Positions 1 through 8,098 of a stretch of DNA of 64,000 nt are shown in pieces; within the stretch, counting starts at the first letter, position 1; each line of letters starts with the position of its first letter. The DNA is from Rhizobium sp. BK313. GTDB lineage: Bacteria > Pseudomonadota > Alphaproteobacteria > Rhizobiales > Rhizobiaceae. Made by a program: the position numbers and the translations under genes. The notes under the pieces were generated by a model, which was not told the DNA's origin, searched no databases, and worked only from the letters and a program-made list of their open reading frames with translations. Location: the NCBI RefSeq assembly GCF_014193655.1, contig NZ_JACHZQ010000002.1, positions 1-64,000 of the forward strand, written 5' to 3'.

Positions 1-159
1 CGATGGCCTGCTTGATGAATAATCTCAATATACGGGCCGTATACGGGCCTTCAGAAGATTGAACACCTCGCCGTTCCTGAGCATTTCCACAGATCTATGC
101 GGCCAGCACCAATGAGGCCGCCTTGAAGGGTATCGAACCGACTCCGGAACAGCGTCTGT

Positions 160-600
160 CGCGACCGAGGTGACATGACCGTGGATCACGCCATAACGCG
201 TGAACGGGAAGGCTTCGACCTTGATCACCGCTTCCTGTCCGGCCGCGACGAAGCCGATGTCGCTGTTAGGAAGGAAGGCCTCGATTTCGAGGGCGGTATC
301 GGCCGGTACGATGCGCATCAGTTCCGAACCGGGATTGACGACCTGGCCGATGGTGGTGATGGCCGAGGCCGTGACGACACCGTCGATCGGACTTTCGATT
401 GTCATCGCCTGGCGGCGCTTGCGGGCTTTGACCAGTTGCTTGTCCAGCTCGTCCGCCTGTTTTGCGGCATCGCCGAGTTTCTCGGCATTATCGGCGATGA
501 AGGCGTGCAGGACCTTTTCTCCGTCGCCGGTCGCGACAACCAATGCGGCCTTCGCCTCGGAGAGCTGTCCGACCTCTTCGCCGACGCGCCCTGCGTTAGT
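160..600 (-). pseudogene. HlyD-family membrane-fusion protein fragment
   Basis: The frame carries the end of a coiled-coil hairpin (KLGDAAKQADELDKQLVKA) and then the lipoyl/beta-barrel part of a type I secretion periplasmic adaptor, with the motifs IESPIDGVV, GQVVNPGSELMRIVP and GQEAVIKVEAFPFTRYG. The N-terminal membrane anchor and first helix are missing, and similarity stops after about 140 residues, after which the frame runs into unrelated sequence. No ABC exporter partner is nearby. It is best read as a decayed internal fragment; the edges are approximate. Confidence 0.7.
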
Positions 601-666
601 ATAAGGAAAGCTTCGCCTAGGCGGCAGCGACGACAGCTTCCGTCGCGATGCCAAGGTATTTCGTGC

Positions 667-1563
667 TCAGACCTTTGTGACGCTCGCGTCATGGATCTGA
701 TCGATGGTCGTGCCGAGGCTCGCGTCGAATTCTCCGTCGCTCATCGTGACGCGCAGATCCTCCGTCAAGGCGCGCGAGAAACTGGCGATCATGCCGTGGT
801 TATGGCTGAGCTTCTCGCAGGCGTCGACGCGGCTGTAGCCGCCCGACAGGGCCACGACGCGGGTGACCGCCTTGTGGGCGATCAGGGGAGCGTAAAAATC
901 GGCCACGGTCGGGATGGTGAGCTTCAGCATGACCTGCGTGCCCGACGGCAAGGCGTCGAGTTCCTTGGCGATCGCGTCGCGCAAGATGGCCTCCGCCTCT
1001 TGCTTGGTCGGGCTCTTGATCGAGACTTCCGGCTCGATGATCGGGATGAGCCCGTGGCCGAGGATCTGTCGACCGACTTCGAACTGCTGCTTCACGATGG
1101 CGGCGATGCCGGTCCTGGCCGCATTGGCGATCACCGAGCGCATCTTGGTGCCGAAGATGCCCTTTCTCACCGCGCGGGCGAGCAAGGCATCGAGATCGGG
1201 CATCGGCTTCATCAACTGCACACCATTCTCCTCGGCGGCCAGCCCCTTATCGACTTTGAGGAAAGGCACCACACCGCGATCCTCCCACAGATAGGAAGGG
1301 ACCGGCTTGCCCTCGGCCTCGCCATCCATGGTCCTTTCGAACAGGATGGCAGCGATGACCTTGTCGCCGGAAAAACTAGGCGCCGTCATGATGCGCACAC
1401 GCATCTCGTGCATCAGTCTGAACATCTCCTCGTCGCCGCTATAATCCGAACCCGCGATCCCGTAGAGACGCAAGGCGCCTGGAGTGGAACCACCGCTCTG
1501 ATCGAGGGCGGCGATAAAGCCCTTCTTCTCGGCCATCTGCGACATCTGCTTAGCGTCGACCAT
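667..1563 (-). CDS. fbaB: Fructose-bisphosphate aldolase, class I
   Basis: A 298-residue protein of the bacterial class I aldolase family, which cleaves fructose 1,6-bisphosphate to glyceraldehyde 3-phosphate and dihydroxyacetone phosphate through a lysine Schiff base in the cytoplasm. Visible marks are the N-terminal ALDQSGGSTPGAL substrate loop, the IIEPEV strand (about residues 175-180) and the Schiff-base lysine in MLKLTIP (K214). The length is typical and the protein is intact. A good ribosome site (AAGGAGAG) precedes the ATG. It stands alone between a HlyD remnant and hipBA, so its regulation cannot be read from an operon; a palindromic AAATCGATTT site lies about 210 bp upstream. Confidence 0.93.
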   Translation of the reverse strand: MVDAKQMSQMAEKKGFIAALDQSGGSTPGALRLYGIAGSDYSGDEEMFRLMHEMRVRIMTAPSFSGDKVIAAILFERTMDGEAEGKPVPSYLWEDRGVVPFLKVDKGLAAEENGVQLMKPMPDLDALLARAVRKGIFGTKMRSVIANAARTGIAAIVKQQFEVGRQILGHGLIPIIEPEVSIKSPTKQEAEAILRDAIAKELDALPSGTQVMLKLTIPTVADFYAPLIAHKAVTRVVALSGGYSRVDACEKLSHNHGMIASFSRALTEDLRVTMSDGEFDASLGTTIDQIHDASVTKV

Positions 1564-1773
1564 GTCTCTCTCCTTGTGACATTCGTACTTGCGTAGACCG
1601 AAGCTGGCGCTAGAGCTTCACGAGCTCCCAGAAGGTGATTTCCTCTGGATGCGCCGATTTCGATCGACCTCTTATGGGCTCCCGAACGGGGCATGTCTTA
1701 CCACCAGAGTGGAAGCGCGCTGTAAAGTGCGGCCTAAAGAAAATTCAACCGACTCCGAGAAGTCTAAACATTA

Positions 1774-1788
1774 TTAAATCGATTTTAA
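1774..1788. promoter_or_regulatory. AAATCGATTT palindrome upstream of aldolase gene
   Basis: TTAAATCGATTTTAA contains a perfect 10-bp palindrome, and a second half-like CCGATTTAAA follows at about 1798. It lies in an AT-rich patch of the 558-bp aldolase-hipA gap (1564-2121). This resembles LacI-family operators, but no LacI gene is adjacent. I see no convincing gene in the rest of the gap. Confidence 0.3.
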
Positions 1789-2121
1789 TTTTTTGAACCG
1801 ATTTAAACGTGGACGAGAACTTGAGCTCGGATGCATGCTAACAAGGTGTTGTCGCACTTGCAGCCGACAGCGATATGGGGCGGTGCCCTCGACGCCGGTT
1901 ATCGGACAGGACGGAACCTGTCTATGAAAGCCGATGTAAGCGAGCCAGAAACGAATGGAGTTCGCCATTTAAATGATCGAAGGCTCCGATCACCTTGTCG
2001 AGCACATGGTCCAATGCTCGCCGCGTCTGCCTTCACCGAAGACGCACGGAGCCGCGGCTGGATCTACTCTGGGCTGACAGGGCATCATCCTCCAGGTTGG
2101 CGGCCCACCTTGCCTGTCGGA

Positions 2122-3351
2122 CTATTGCGTGAATTCGCGGTACAGCTCGATCGTCGGCAGGTGCGCATCGATCGTCCCGGCGACTTTCCTGGCCATGGGA
2201 AGGTTGTCTTTCTCGGCCTCCCACACCTCTCTGAAGTGCTCGACTGTCTCCCGCGCCGTGTCGATCACCAGCTTCTCTGAAAGCTCCGCCTTGGCGGCCA
2301 GATGCGCCAGCTCGTCCTTCGACAGTGCCGCCATTTTCTTGGTGCGGGAAAAGTTCAGCGCTGCCGTATCTTCACCTTCCATATAGGGAATCGTCGATAG
2401 AAAGTCATAGGCTGGCGATAGCGCAGGCGTGCGACGGTCGGGATAGACGAGCGACCAGTTCTTCAGGTGCATGTCGCCATTACCGATCAGTGTGCTGAAG
2501 ACAAGGCGGCGGATGAACTCGGCTACGTCGGCCGTGCTCGTCTCGATCCCCAGTACACGACCAATCATCCGGTAATTGCCCTTGTCGTATTTATGGTCAG
2601 GAAACACCCCGAAGACCTGCGCGAAATCCTCGATATGCACCGGACCTTCCGGCCTGCGGTCAAAGCGTTTGATCGCCAGCGCTTGCCCGCGCAGCTCACC
2701 TACGCCCTGCGGCAGGCCGCTCACGGCGTCGAGATCGACCAGCTGGATCTCGGGCACGTCCATGCCCATCCTGCGGGCAATGGTCATCATCGAAAACTCG
2801 TTCTCGGGCACGCCGGTATATTGCTGTGACGGCAATTTCACGATCCATGAGCCACCGGTACCCTCGGCCGGAATGGTCAGACCGCCGCCCTTGTTGTCGT
2901 TCTTGAAGGCCGAAAACTTGAGCTGCACACCGGCCAGCGAAAAGCGCAGCGCATTTGGCCTTGCTTTGATTTCCCCCTGTTCGTCATCCGGACGTGCGTC
3001 GTCCCCTTCGGAGGGATGCACTGTCACAGCGCCAGGCAGGTCGCGGCCGAGCATCCAGAGTAGGAAGAACTCTCGCGTCGGTTTGACGCCGGCGCGCGCG
3101 GCGAGATATTTCCGTAGCGGTCCTTCCGGCAGCAGGTTCGAGAAGAAGGGCGGGACAACTATGTTGTACGGCCGGAACTTGGTGATCAAGCCACCGAAAG
3201 GGTCTTTCAATGAAAGGCTGAGCGTCGGCCGCTTTTCGTCTTCGATATAAGCATCGTTGAATACGAAGATGGTGCGCCCGTCCTGCAGATTTGTCAGGGT
3301 TGCTACCGGTTCGCCGTAGAGCCTGACATCAAGCACCGTGACCTTAGGCAT
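2122..3351 (-). CDS. hipA: HipA-family serine/threonine kinase toxin
   Basis: A 409-residue HipA kinase of a type II toxin-antitoxin pair; in Escherichia coli the homologue phosphorylates glutamyl-tRNA synthetase and causes persistence. The N-terminal couple_hipA subdomain (about 1-105) is followed by the HipA_C kinase fold. The nucleotide-loop motif FSLAGVQLKFSAF is near residue 137, the ATP lysine is in WIVKLPS (K172), the catalytic loop is IGNGDMHLKN (D293, N298) and the metal aspartate is in YDFL (D316). All key residues are present, so it should be active. The start at MPKVTV is chosen because it overlaps the hipB stop by 8 bp, the usual coupled arrangement; an upstream in-frame ATG would intrude far into hipB. 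Confidence 0.92.
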   Translation of the reverse strand: MPKVTVLDVRLYGEPVATLTNLQDGRTIFVFNDAYIEDEKRPTLSLSLKDPFGGLITKFRPYNIVVPPFFSNLLPEGPLRKYLAARAGVKPTREFFLLWMLGRDLPGAVTVHPSEGDDARPDDEQGEIKARPNALRFSLAGVQLKFSAFKNDNKGGGLTIPAEGTGGSWIVKLPSQQYTGVPENEFSMMTIARRMGMDVPEIQLVDLDAVSGLPQGVGELRGQALAIKRFDRRPEGPVHIEDFAQVFGVFPDHKYDKGNYRMIGRVLGIETSTADVAEFIRRLVFSTLIGNGDMHLKNWSLVYPDRRTPALSPAYDFLSTIPYMEGEDTAALNFSRTKKMAALSKDELAHLAAKAELSEKLVIDTARETVEHFREVWEAEKDNLPMARKVAGTIDAHLPTIELYREFTQ

Positions 3352-3934
3352 TGTCGTCCTCCTCTTCCAGCGCATAAGCCGAGCGGGGAATCGCATCATC
3401 GCGGTCGCGATGCACTGCCGAGTTACGCAGCTGCCTCACGCTGTGCGCGAACTCGCTCAGTTCCTTACTGGAGGGAGGATCGGCCTGCCAGCGATCGAGA
3501 CGTTCGGTCGCGTCTTTTAGCCTGTCCAACTCGTCGGCCGACAGGGGTAAATGCCGCAGGAGTGCGAGGCTATCCCTGAATGTGTCAGCTTCCGAGGCGA
3601 TGGCGAACCCATCCCTGAATTGTGCGAACCACCGCTCAAGACGTCCAACCAGCTTGCGCTGCTCCAAGGTCAGCGTATCGCTCGTGGCCGATGCACTCTC
3701 GAGGATGTTACGGATCGCTGGCATCAGTTTTTTCGGGGCAAGGACGATCTCGAGGTCGAGCGCGCGCGCAACATCCACTAGGCTGGAAAGCCCCGGCTCC
3801 ATAGTACCTCGTTCAATCTGGGAAATATGGCTTTGCGTCAGACCCGAGCGCGCGCTTAATTCACGCTGGCTCATTTTCATGGCCTCGCGCGCTGCGCGTA
3901 TCCGCTGGGTGAGGTACTCGGTCTTGTATGCCAT
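3344..3934 (-). CDS. hipB: HipB-like XRE antitoxin with long C-terminal extension
   Basis: The DNA-binding antitoxin of the pair, 196 residues. The Cro/XRE helix-turn-helix occupies about residues 5-62 (MSQRELSARSGLTQSHISQIERG). Classical HipB is about 88 residues; here roughly 115 further residues follow, rich in charged and Leu/Trp positions, ending in a very acidic tail (LEEEDDNA). Such a tail may contact or cap the kinase, which is inference. It is first in a two-gene unit and overlaps hipA. The ATG at MAYKTEY is preferred to a far upstream in-frame ATG because the latter would place coding sequence over the operator-like repeat. Autoregulation is expected for the family. Confidence 0.88.
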   Translation of the reverse strand: MAYKTEYLTQRIRAAREAMKMSQRELSARSGLTQSHISQIERGTMEPGLSSLVDVARALDLEIVLAPKKLMPAIRNILESASATSDTLTLEQRKLVGRLERWFAQFRDGFAIASEADTFRDSLALLRHLPLSADELDRLKDATERLDRWQADPPSSKELSEFAHSVRQLRNSAVHRDRDDAIPRSAYALEEEDDNA

Positions 3935-3943
3935 ATCATTATC

Positions 3944-3970
3944 CTGTATCAGCCGCCATTTTTCATACAG
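3944..3970. promoter_or_regulatory. Candidate hipBA operator (CTGTAT-N15-ATACAG)
   Basis: A perfect 6-bp inverted repeat with a 15-bp spacer lies 10-36 bp upstream of the hipB start in an AT-rich stretch. Position and symmetry fit autorepression by HipB. The arms differ from the E. coli TATCC/GGATA half-sites, although TATCC overlaps the left arm. Confidence 0.45.
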
Positions 3971-4177
3971 AATAATATATAGAGAATTCCGCAAGCGTGC
4001 GCAATCATGATACATAGAAGCATATCATTGCGCTAAATTATGCATTATACTATATGAGGCTCCAGATTGGCCAGCGCCCCTGCATGGTCAGTCGAGATCG
4101 TGATGCCGTCCAGACGTTCCAGATTGATATACCTGCTTAGCGCATTCACGTAGGCGCTCGCTCGGCAACGGCACTGT

Positions 4178-4433
4178 AACGCTAACCAAGCATCGATCCC
4201 ACAAAGGCCTGAATAACCGGGCAGAGAATTCCCATCAACCGACCCGGCGGCGAGAGAGGATCATGAAGGGCTTCAAGTCAGCCCGACATCTCCGACGTTT
4301 TGTGTCCATGCATGACCCGGTTGCTAATCTTTTTCACATTCCCCGCCAGGACATTCCTTCCGATCATCACTGCGAACTGAGAACCGCAGCAATGCAGATG
4401 TGGAATGAGATCGCACGCCTGCAGTTCGCATAA
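4178..4433 (+). pseudogene. IS6-family transposase, C-terminal remnant
   Basis: One frame reads the characteristic end of rhizobial IS6-type transposases: HKGLNNRAENSHQPTRRRER, then MKGFKSARHLRRFVSMHDPV and NLFHIPRQD, ending at a TAA. The N-terminal two thirds, including the first two catalytic acidic residues, are absent. It is homologous to the copies at 28192-28864 and 34915-35682 but clearly diverged from them. The following 240 bp to the asparaginase stop hold no recognisable gene. Confidence 0.75.
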
Positions 4434-4674
4434 GTCAAAGTCGAAGGCGACACTTTCGATCGGAGCCCGTTAACTTTACGGTGCCCTTTGCTGTGTTCGG
4501 GTGAGGAATGGGTCACGATCGTGGACGTCGACGTTGTGACCTCTTCCTCCAGCATGCCGCGTAAGGAAGTGGCGAACTGATTGACAAGCTGAGCGCGAGG
4601 TCGCCGCTGCTCGAACTGCGATGAAGGCCTTGATCCCTGAAAAAGCCAAACCGGAGAAGGTCGCGCCGGCGCAG

Positions 4675-5697
4675 TCAGGTTCGTTGCGCGGAACTATGGA
4701 ACCCGTATTTCAAAAATTGATCTACACTCCTTGCAGAGATCCCCGAAGCCAACAACATCGACAGCAAGAGCCTCGCCTTAAGTGCCGACAGATAACCCGC
4801 CGACCAAACGCCACGTGAGAGAAGATCCCGTTCCGAGCCCGAAAAGCCGTAAGTATCGCGCAACGTCGGGCCGTTTGGAACGCGGCTTGCCAGGACGATC
4901 GGCATTTCCATGACAGTCGCTTCGATCGAAGGGACCATGTTGGAGGGAACATGTCCGACACCCATGGCGGCAAGGACCACAGCCTGATATCCGAGCCGCG
5001 GCAATTCGCGAAGCAGGCGACCATCGTCTCCAAGTCCGACCGTCAGCAGCGCCACCTGGGGGCTGAAATCGATCGGCATCGGCATTGGTGGCAAGCGCTC
5101 GATTTTCGTCAGAATATGCGCCTTGCCTTCGATCACCAATCCTAGTGGCCCGAGCTGTCCGGATGTGAAGGCACTGGGCAGGGTCGTATGGGATTTTTGA
5201 ACGTAGCGGGCGGCATGAATCTGGTCGTTGAGGACGACCAGGCAACCCAGACCCCGTGCGGCCTTCGCGCTGGCAACCGTGACGGCAGCCAGAATGTTGG
5301 CAGGACCATCGGCGCCGGCTGTATCGGCACCGCGCATTGCGCCCGTCACGATGACCGGCTTGTCACCATCGATCAGACAATCGAAAACCCAGGCGGTTTC
5401 CTCGATCGTGTCGGTGCCCTGAATTATGACGGCACCGTCACAATCACTCGCCAGTCGCATCGAAACCTGTCTTACGACATCGGCAAGAAGGGAGAGCGTC
5501 AGGGACGCGCCGGGTAGCCTGAACGGAGAAATCGTCTCGATGTCGGCATAATGATCGAGTTGCGGCACGGCCGCGACCAGATCTGCAGCATCGAGAGTGG
5601 GGGCAATGCCCCCTGCCCCTGTTTTCGTCATGGTGATCGTGCCGCCAAGCGAGACAATCAGGACTCTTGGGCGAGTCGATGGGCTCGTCTCGGTCAT
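4675..5697 (-). CDS. Asparaginase family protein (L-asparaginase/Glu-tRNA amidotransferase D fold)
   Basis: A 340-residue cytoplasmic-type asparaginase expected to hydrolyse a side-chain amide. The nucleophile motif is SLGGTITM (T20), the second triad motif is IIQGTDTIEET (T95, D96, where many relatives have HGTDT), and the catalytic lysine lies in the helix after VTGAMRGADTAGADGP. No signal peptide is seen. The ATG overlaps the stop of the upstream deacetylase-fold gene as ATGA, so the two are translationally coupled; a longer in-frame start would overlap it much more. Pairing with a deacetylase-fold hydrolase suggests sequential C-N bond cleavage of an imported amide, which is inference. 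Confidence 0.88.
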   Translation of the reverse strand: MTETSPSTRPRVLIVSLGGTITMTKTGAGGIAPTLDAADLVAAVPQLDHYADIETISPFRLPGASLTLSLLADVVRQVSMRLASDCDGAVIIQGTDTIEETAWVFDCLIDGDKPVIVTGAMRGADTAGADGPANILAAVTVASAKAARGLGCLVVLNDQIHAARYVQKSHTTLPSAFTSGQLGPLGLVIEGKAHILTKIERLPPMPMPIDFSPQVALLTVGLGDDGRLLRELPRLGYQAVVLAAMGVGHVPSNMVPSIEATVMEMPIVLASRVPNGPTLRDTYGFSGSERDLLSRGVWSAGYLSALKARLLLSMLLASGISARSVDQFLKYGFHSSAQRT

Positions 5698-6590
5698 GCG
5701 GATGCTTTGGGTTGGGTCTTGTACCAATCGAGGATCTCCGCTCCTGTCCACATCACGACGCCTTCGTGGCCGAGGATATAGTCGTAAAGTGCTTCGAGAT
5801 ACTTGATCCGGTGGGGAACCCCGGTCAGGTAGGGATGGATGGAAATCGCCATGACACGCGGGGCCTTCGCACCCTCAAGATAGAGGCGGTCGAACTGATC
5901 CTTGCCACGGCGCAAGATCTCGTCTGAAGGCTGCTGCTGAACGGCACTCATGACTACGTCGTTGATTTCGACGGTGTAAGGCACCGAGACGATCGGGCGA
6001 CTGCGCGTTTTCAGTTCCACTGGCTGATCATCGAGCACCCAGTCGGCGACATATTCGATACCGGCTTCGGCCAGAAGGTCGAGCGTTTCGTCGGTTTCGG
6101 TCAGACCCGGGCTCTCCCAGCCGCGCGGGGCATGCCCGGTGAAGTCGGAAATTGCCGCGATGGTATCCCTGATCGCCGCTTTCTGATCGTCGACCTTGTG
6201 CATGGGACGCTGAATAAAGCCGTGACCCATAAAATCCCAGCCGGCATCGCGCGCAGCGGCGCAGGCCTGGGGATAGACCTTGCAGGCCGATCCGTTCACC
6301 GCGAAGGTCGCCTTGAGGTTGCGCGACGATAACGCTTCAAGAAACCGCCAGAAGCCGACCCGCATGCCATATTCGTGCCAGGACCAATTGGGGATGTCAG
6401 GAAGAAGAGGCTGACCCATTGGTGGCGGCAGGACAGCGCGGGGCATTGCGCCGGCGGGGCTCCAGTTTTCGACATTTACAATCGTCCAGACGGCAACCCG
6501 GGCATCGCCGGGGAGCTTCAATCCTGGACGCTCGTGAATTGGTTGATAGGCAAGCCGATCTCGCAGGGAATATCCAAGTTCGGATGTCAT
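5694..6590 (-). CDS. Polysaccharide-deacetylase-fold hydrolase, PuuE/allantoinase-like
   Basis: A 298-residue protein of the NodB/polysaccharide deacetylase superfamily, in the branch that includes the metal-independent allantoinase PuuE rather than sugar deacetylases. Visible are the WSWHEYGMRVGFWRFLEAL segment typical of this branch, LKATFAVNGSACK, GWDFMGHGFIQRP, PRGWESPGL and a late SIHPYLTG motif. The first metal motif (usually an Asp-Asp pair) reads NVENW and HGxxH reads HGFIQ, so classical zinc binding looks lost. The start is fixed by GGAGAAAAG just upstream. It is coupled to the asparaginase. The 275-bp gap upstream separates it from the hydrolase and could carry its own promoter. Confidence 0.85.
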   Translation of the reverse strand: MTSELGYSLRDRLAYQPIHERPGLKLPGDARVAVWTIVNVENWSPAGAMPRAVLPPPMGQPLLPDIPNWSWHEYGMRVGFWRFLEALSSRNLKATFAVNGSACKVYPQACAAARDAGWDFMGHGFIQRPMHKVDDQKAAIRDTIAAISDFTGHAPRGWESPGLTETDETLDLLAEAGIEYVADWVLDDQPVELKTRSRPIVSVPYTVEINDVVMSAVQQQPSDEILRRGKDQFDRLYLEGAKAPRVMAISIHPYLTGVPHRIKYLEALYDYILGHEGVVMWTGAEILDWYKTQPKASA

Positions 6591-6865
6591 TCTTTTCTCC
6601 TTCAAGGTGATGACGACTCGTAGATATACGAGCCAACCACAGGTGGAATGCGATCGGCGAGCGGGCGCCATCAGGAATGCCAGGCATCAAGGGTAGTCCG
6701 ATGCGGGAGGAAATATTGTGCGCCGCACGGGCGGCGCACGTTCCAATGGACGACTTGACGATCATTCAGACGTGCATCATGGCGCTGGCCGATAGCGTAA
6801 CGTTCTGCCTATCAATGATCGTCTCGTATGCAATCCGATCGCCTGGCTTGATCTATGCGGCTATC

Positions 6866-8077
6866 CTAAAGTCGCGCGACGCGGTGGATGAGCTTTTGAG
6901 CGACGGGCTTTCCGTCGAGGCGATCACGCAGCCAGTCTGCCGACAATTCATAGGCTTCGACCGCCACGCCTCCCATCGGATGGAATTCGTTCTCATAGAT
7001 GCGCATCTCATGAGGAGCCTTGGCATTGGCGAGAATGGCCTCGACCTGGTCCGGCGTGCAGAGCTCATCAAATTCGCCCTGAACGATCAGGATCGGGCAG
7101 GTGATTTCGCCGATGTCCTGCCGAAGATCATGGAGAGGAGCCTTGCTGTCAAAGGCCTCTTCGGAATCTTCGCCTGCCATGTACATGTAGTTGCTCTTGA
7201 AATTGGGCTGCGCATACTCGAATTCAGTGACAAAATGCGGCTCCCATTGCGCCGCGAGACCGCCGGCCGCCTTGATACGGTTCTTGTGCCGCGCTTCCCA
7301 GATCGCAGCCCGGGGCGACCAGTACGAGCCGGTGCTGACGCCGAAAGTCGCAATGCGGCTGGCGTCGATTTCCGGCCGTGTCTCGAGGTAATCGATCGCG
7401 GCACTCACTGCGCGTTCGTAGTTCCAGGTATCGACCCGTACCTTCAGCATTCGCAGCAGGCTCTCGCCCTGACCCGGCCCATCCAAAGCCAGCACGGCCA
7501 TACCGCGCTTGATGAATATGTTGTCTTCCGGGTTCGGCACTTGCTCCTTGTGCATGTCGGTGCCGGGAATGAAGATCACACAGGGAAACGGGCCTTCGCC
7601 CTTCGGCAGATGAAGGACGCCCGGAAAGGTCGTTGCCTCGTAGGCCGGCTCATCGACGAACGGAATCTCCACCTTCTCCATGGGATAATCCGCATATTTT
7701 ATTACCTTGGCGAAGGCGTTCTGGCATTTGTCATGAAGCGCCTTCTTCAGCGGGCTGTAGTCCTCCTGCACCGTGTACTGGGCAAAACCGTAGGCGAGCG
7801 AAGCGTAATAATAGTGCCTGCGTGCAGTCACGGTGTAGCCGTCCGACTCTGCGGATTTCGCCAGGTTCGCACGATAATCTCCGACCTTGCGGTAGGTCTC
7901 GCGCATGCTCACGACACCCTTGGTGTGGGCCGAGATATAATCGAGATCGGCGTTGTTGAAGCCGACAATAGGGCTCGCCATGAATGTCATGAAGCCGGGC
8001 ATCAATGCGTTGACGCCGAGCGTTCCGATAAAACGGTCGAGAATCCAATCCTGTCCGGAACGGGCGATCTTGGGCAT
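6866..8077 (-). CDS. Alpha/beta hydrolase, FrsA/dihydropseudooxynicotine-hydrolase-like
   Basis: A 403-residue serine hydrolase with an N-terminal helical cap (about 1-150) and a C-terminal alpha/beta core. The nucleophile elbow is GVSTGS (S248), the acid is in QGEFDELCTP (D337) and the histidine is in NEFHPMGG (H366); the oxyanion region is IFIPGTDMHKE. This layout matches the family holding 2,6-dihydropseudooxynicotine hydrolase, which cleaves a C-C bond, as well as esterases. It starts 21 bp after the LivMGF stop, so it is in the transporter operon and probably acts first on the imported compound. The substrate is unknown. Confidence 0.85.
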   Translation of the reverse strand: MPKIARSGQDWILDRFIGTLGVNALMPGFMTFMASPIVGFNNADLDYISAHTKGVVSMRETYRKVGDYRANLAKSAESDGYTVTARRHYYYASLAYGFAQYTVQEDYSPLKKALHDKCQNAFAKVIKYADYPMEKVEIPFVDEPAYEATTFPGVLHLPKGEGPFPCVIFIPGTDMHKEQVPNPEDNIFIKRGMAVLALDGPGQGESLLRMLKVRVDTWNYERAVSAAIDYLETRPEIDASRIATFGVSTGSYWSPRAAIWEARHKNRIKAAGGLAAQWEPHFVTEFEYAQPNFKSNYMYMAGEDSEEAFDSKAPLHDLRQDIGEITCPILIVQGEFDELCTPDQVEAILANAKAPHEMRIYENEFHPMGGVAVEAYELSADWLRDRLDGKPVAQKLIHRVARL

Positions 8078-8098
8078 GTAACCTCCTTTGAGTAATTG

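Noticed and set aside
175..1596. A 473-codon plus-strand open frame across the HlyD remnant and aldolase
   Set aside because: It is antisense to a clearly recognisable aldolase, has low-complexity Arg/Asp/His-rich composition typical of GC-rich shadows, and no family motif.
1831..2280. A 149-codon plus-strand frame before and over the hipA 3' end
   Set aside because: No ribosome site or family features, and the last third is antisense to hipA.
6677..8095. A 472-codon plus-strand frame opposite the alpha/beta hydrolase
   Set aside because: The catalytic triad is on the minus strand; the plus frame shows no motif.
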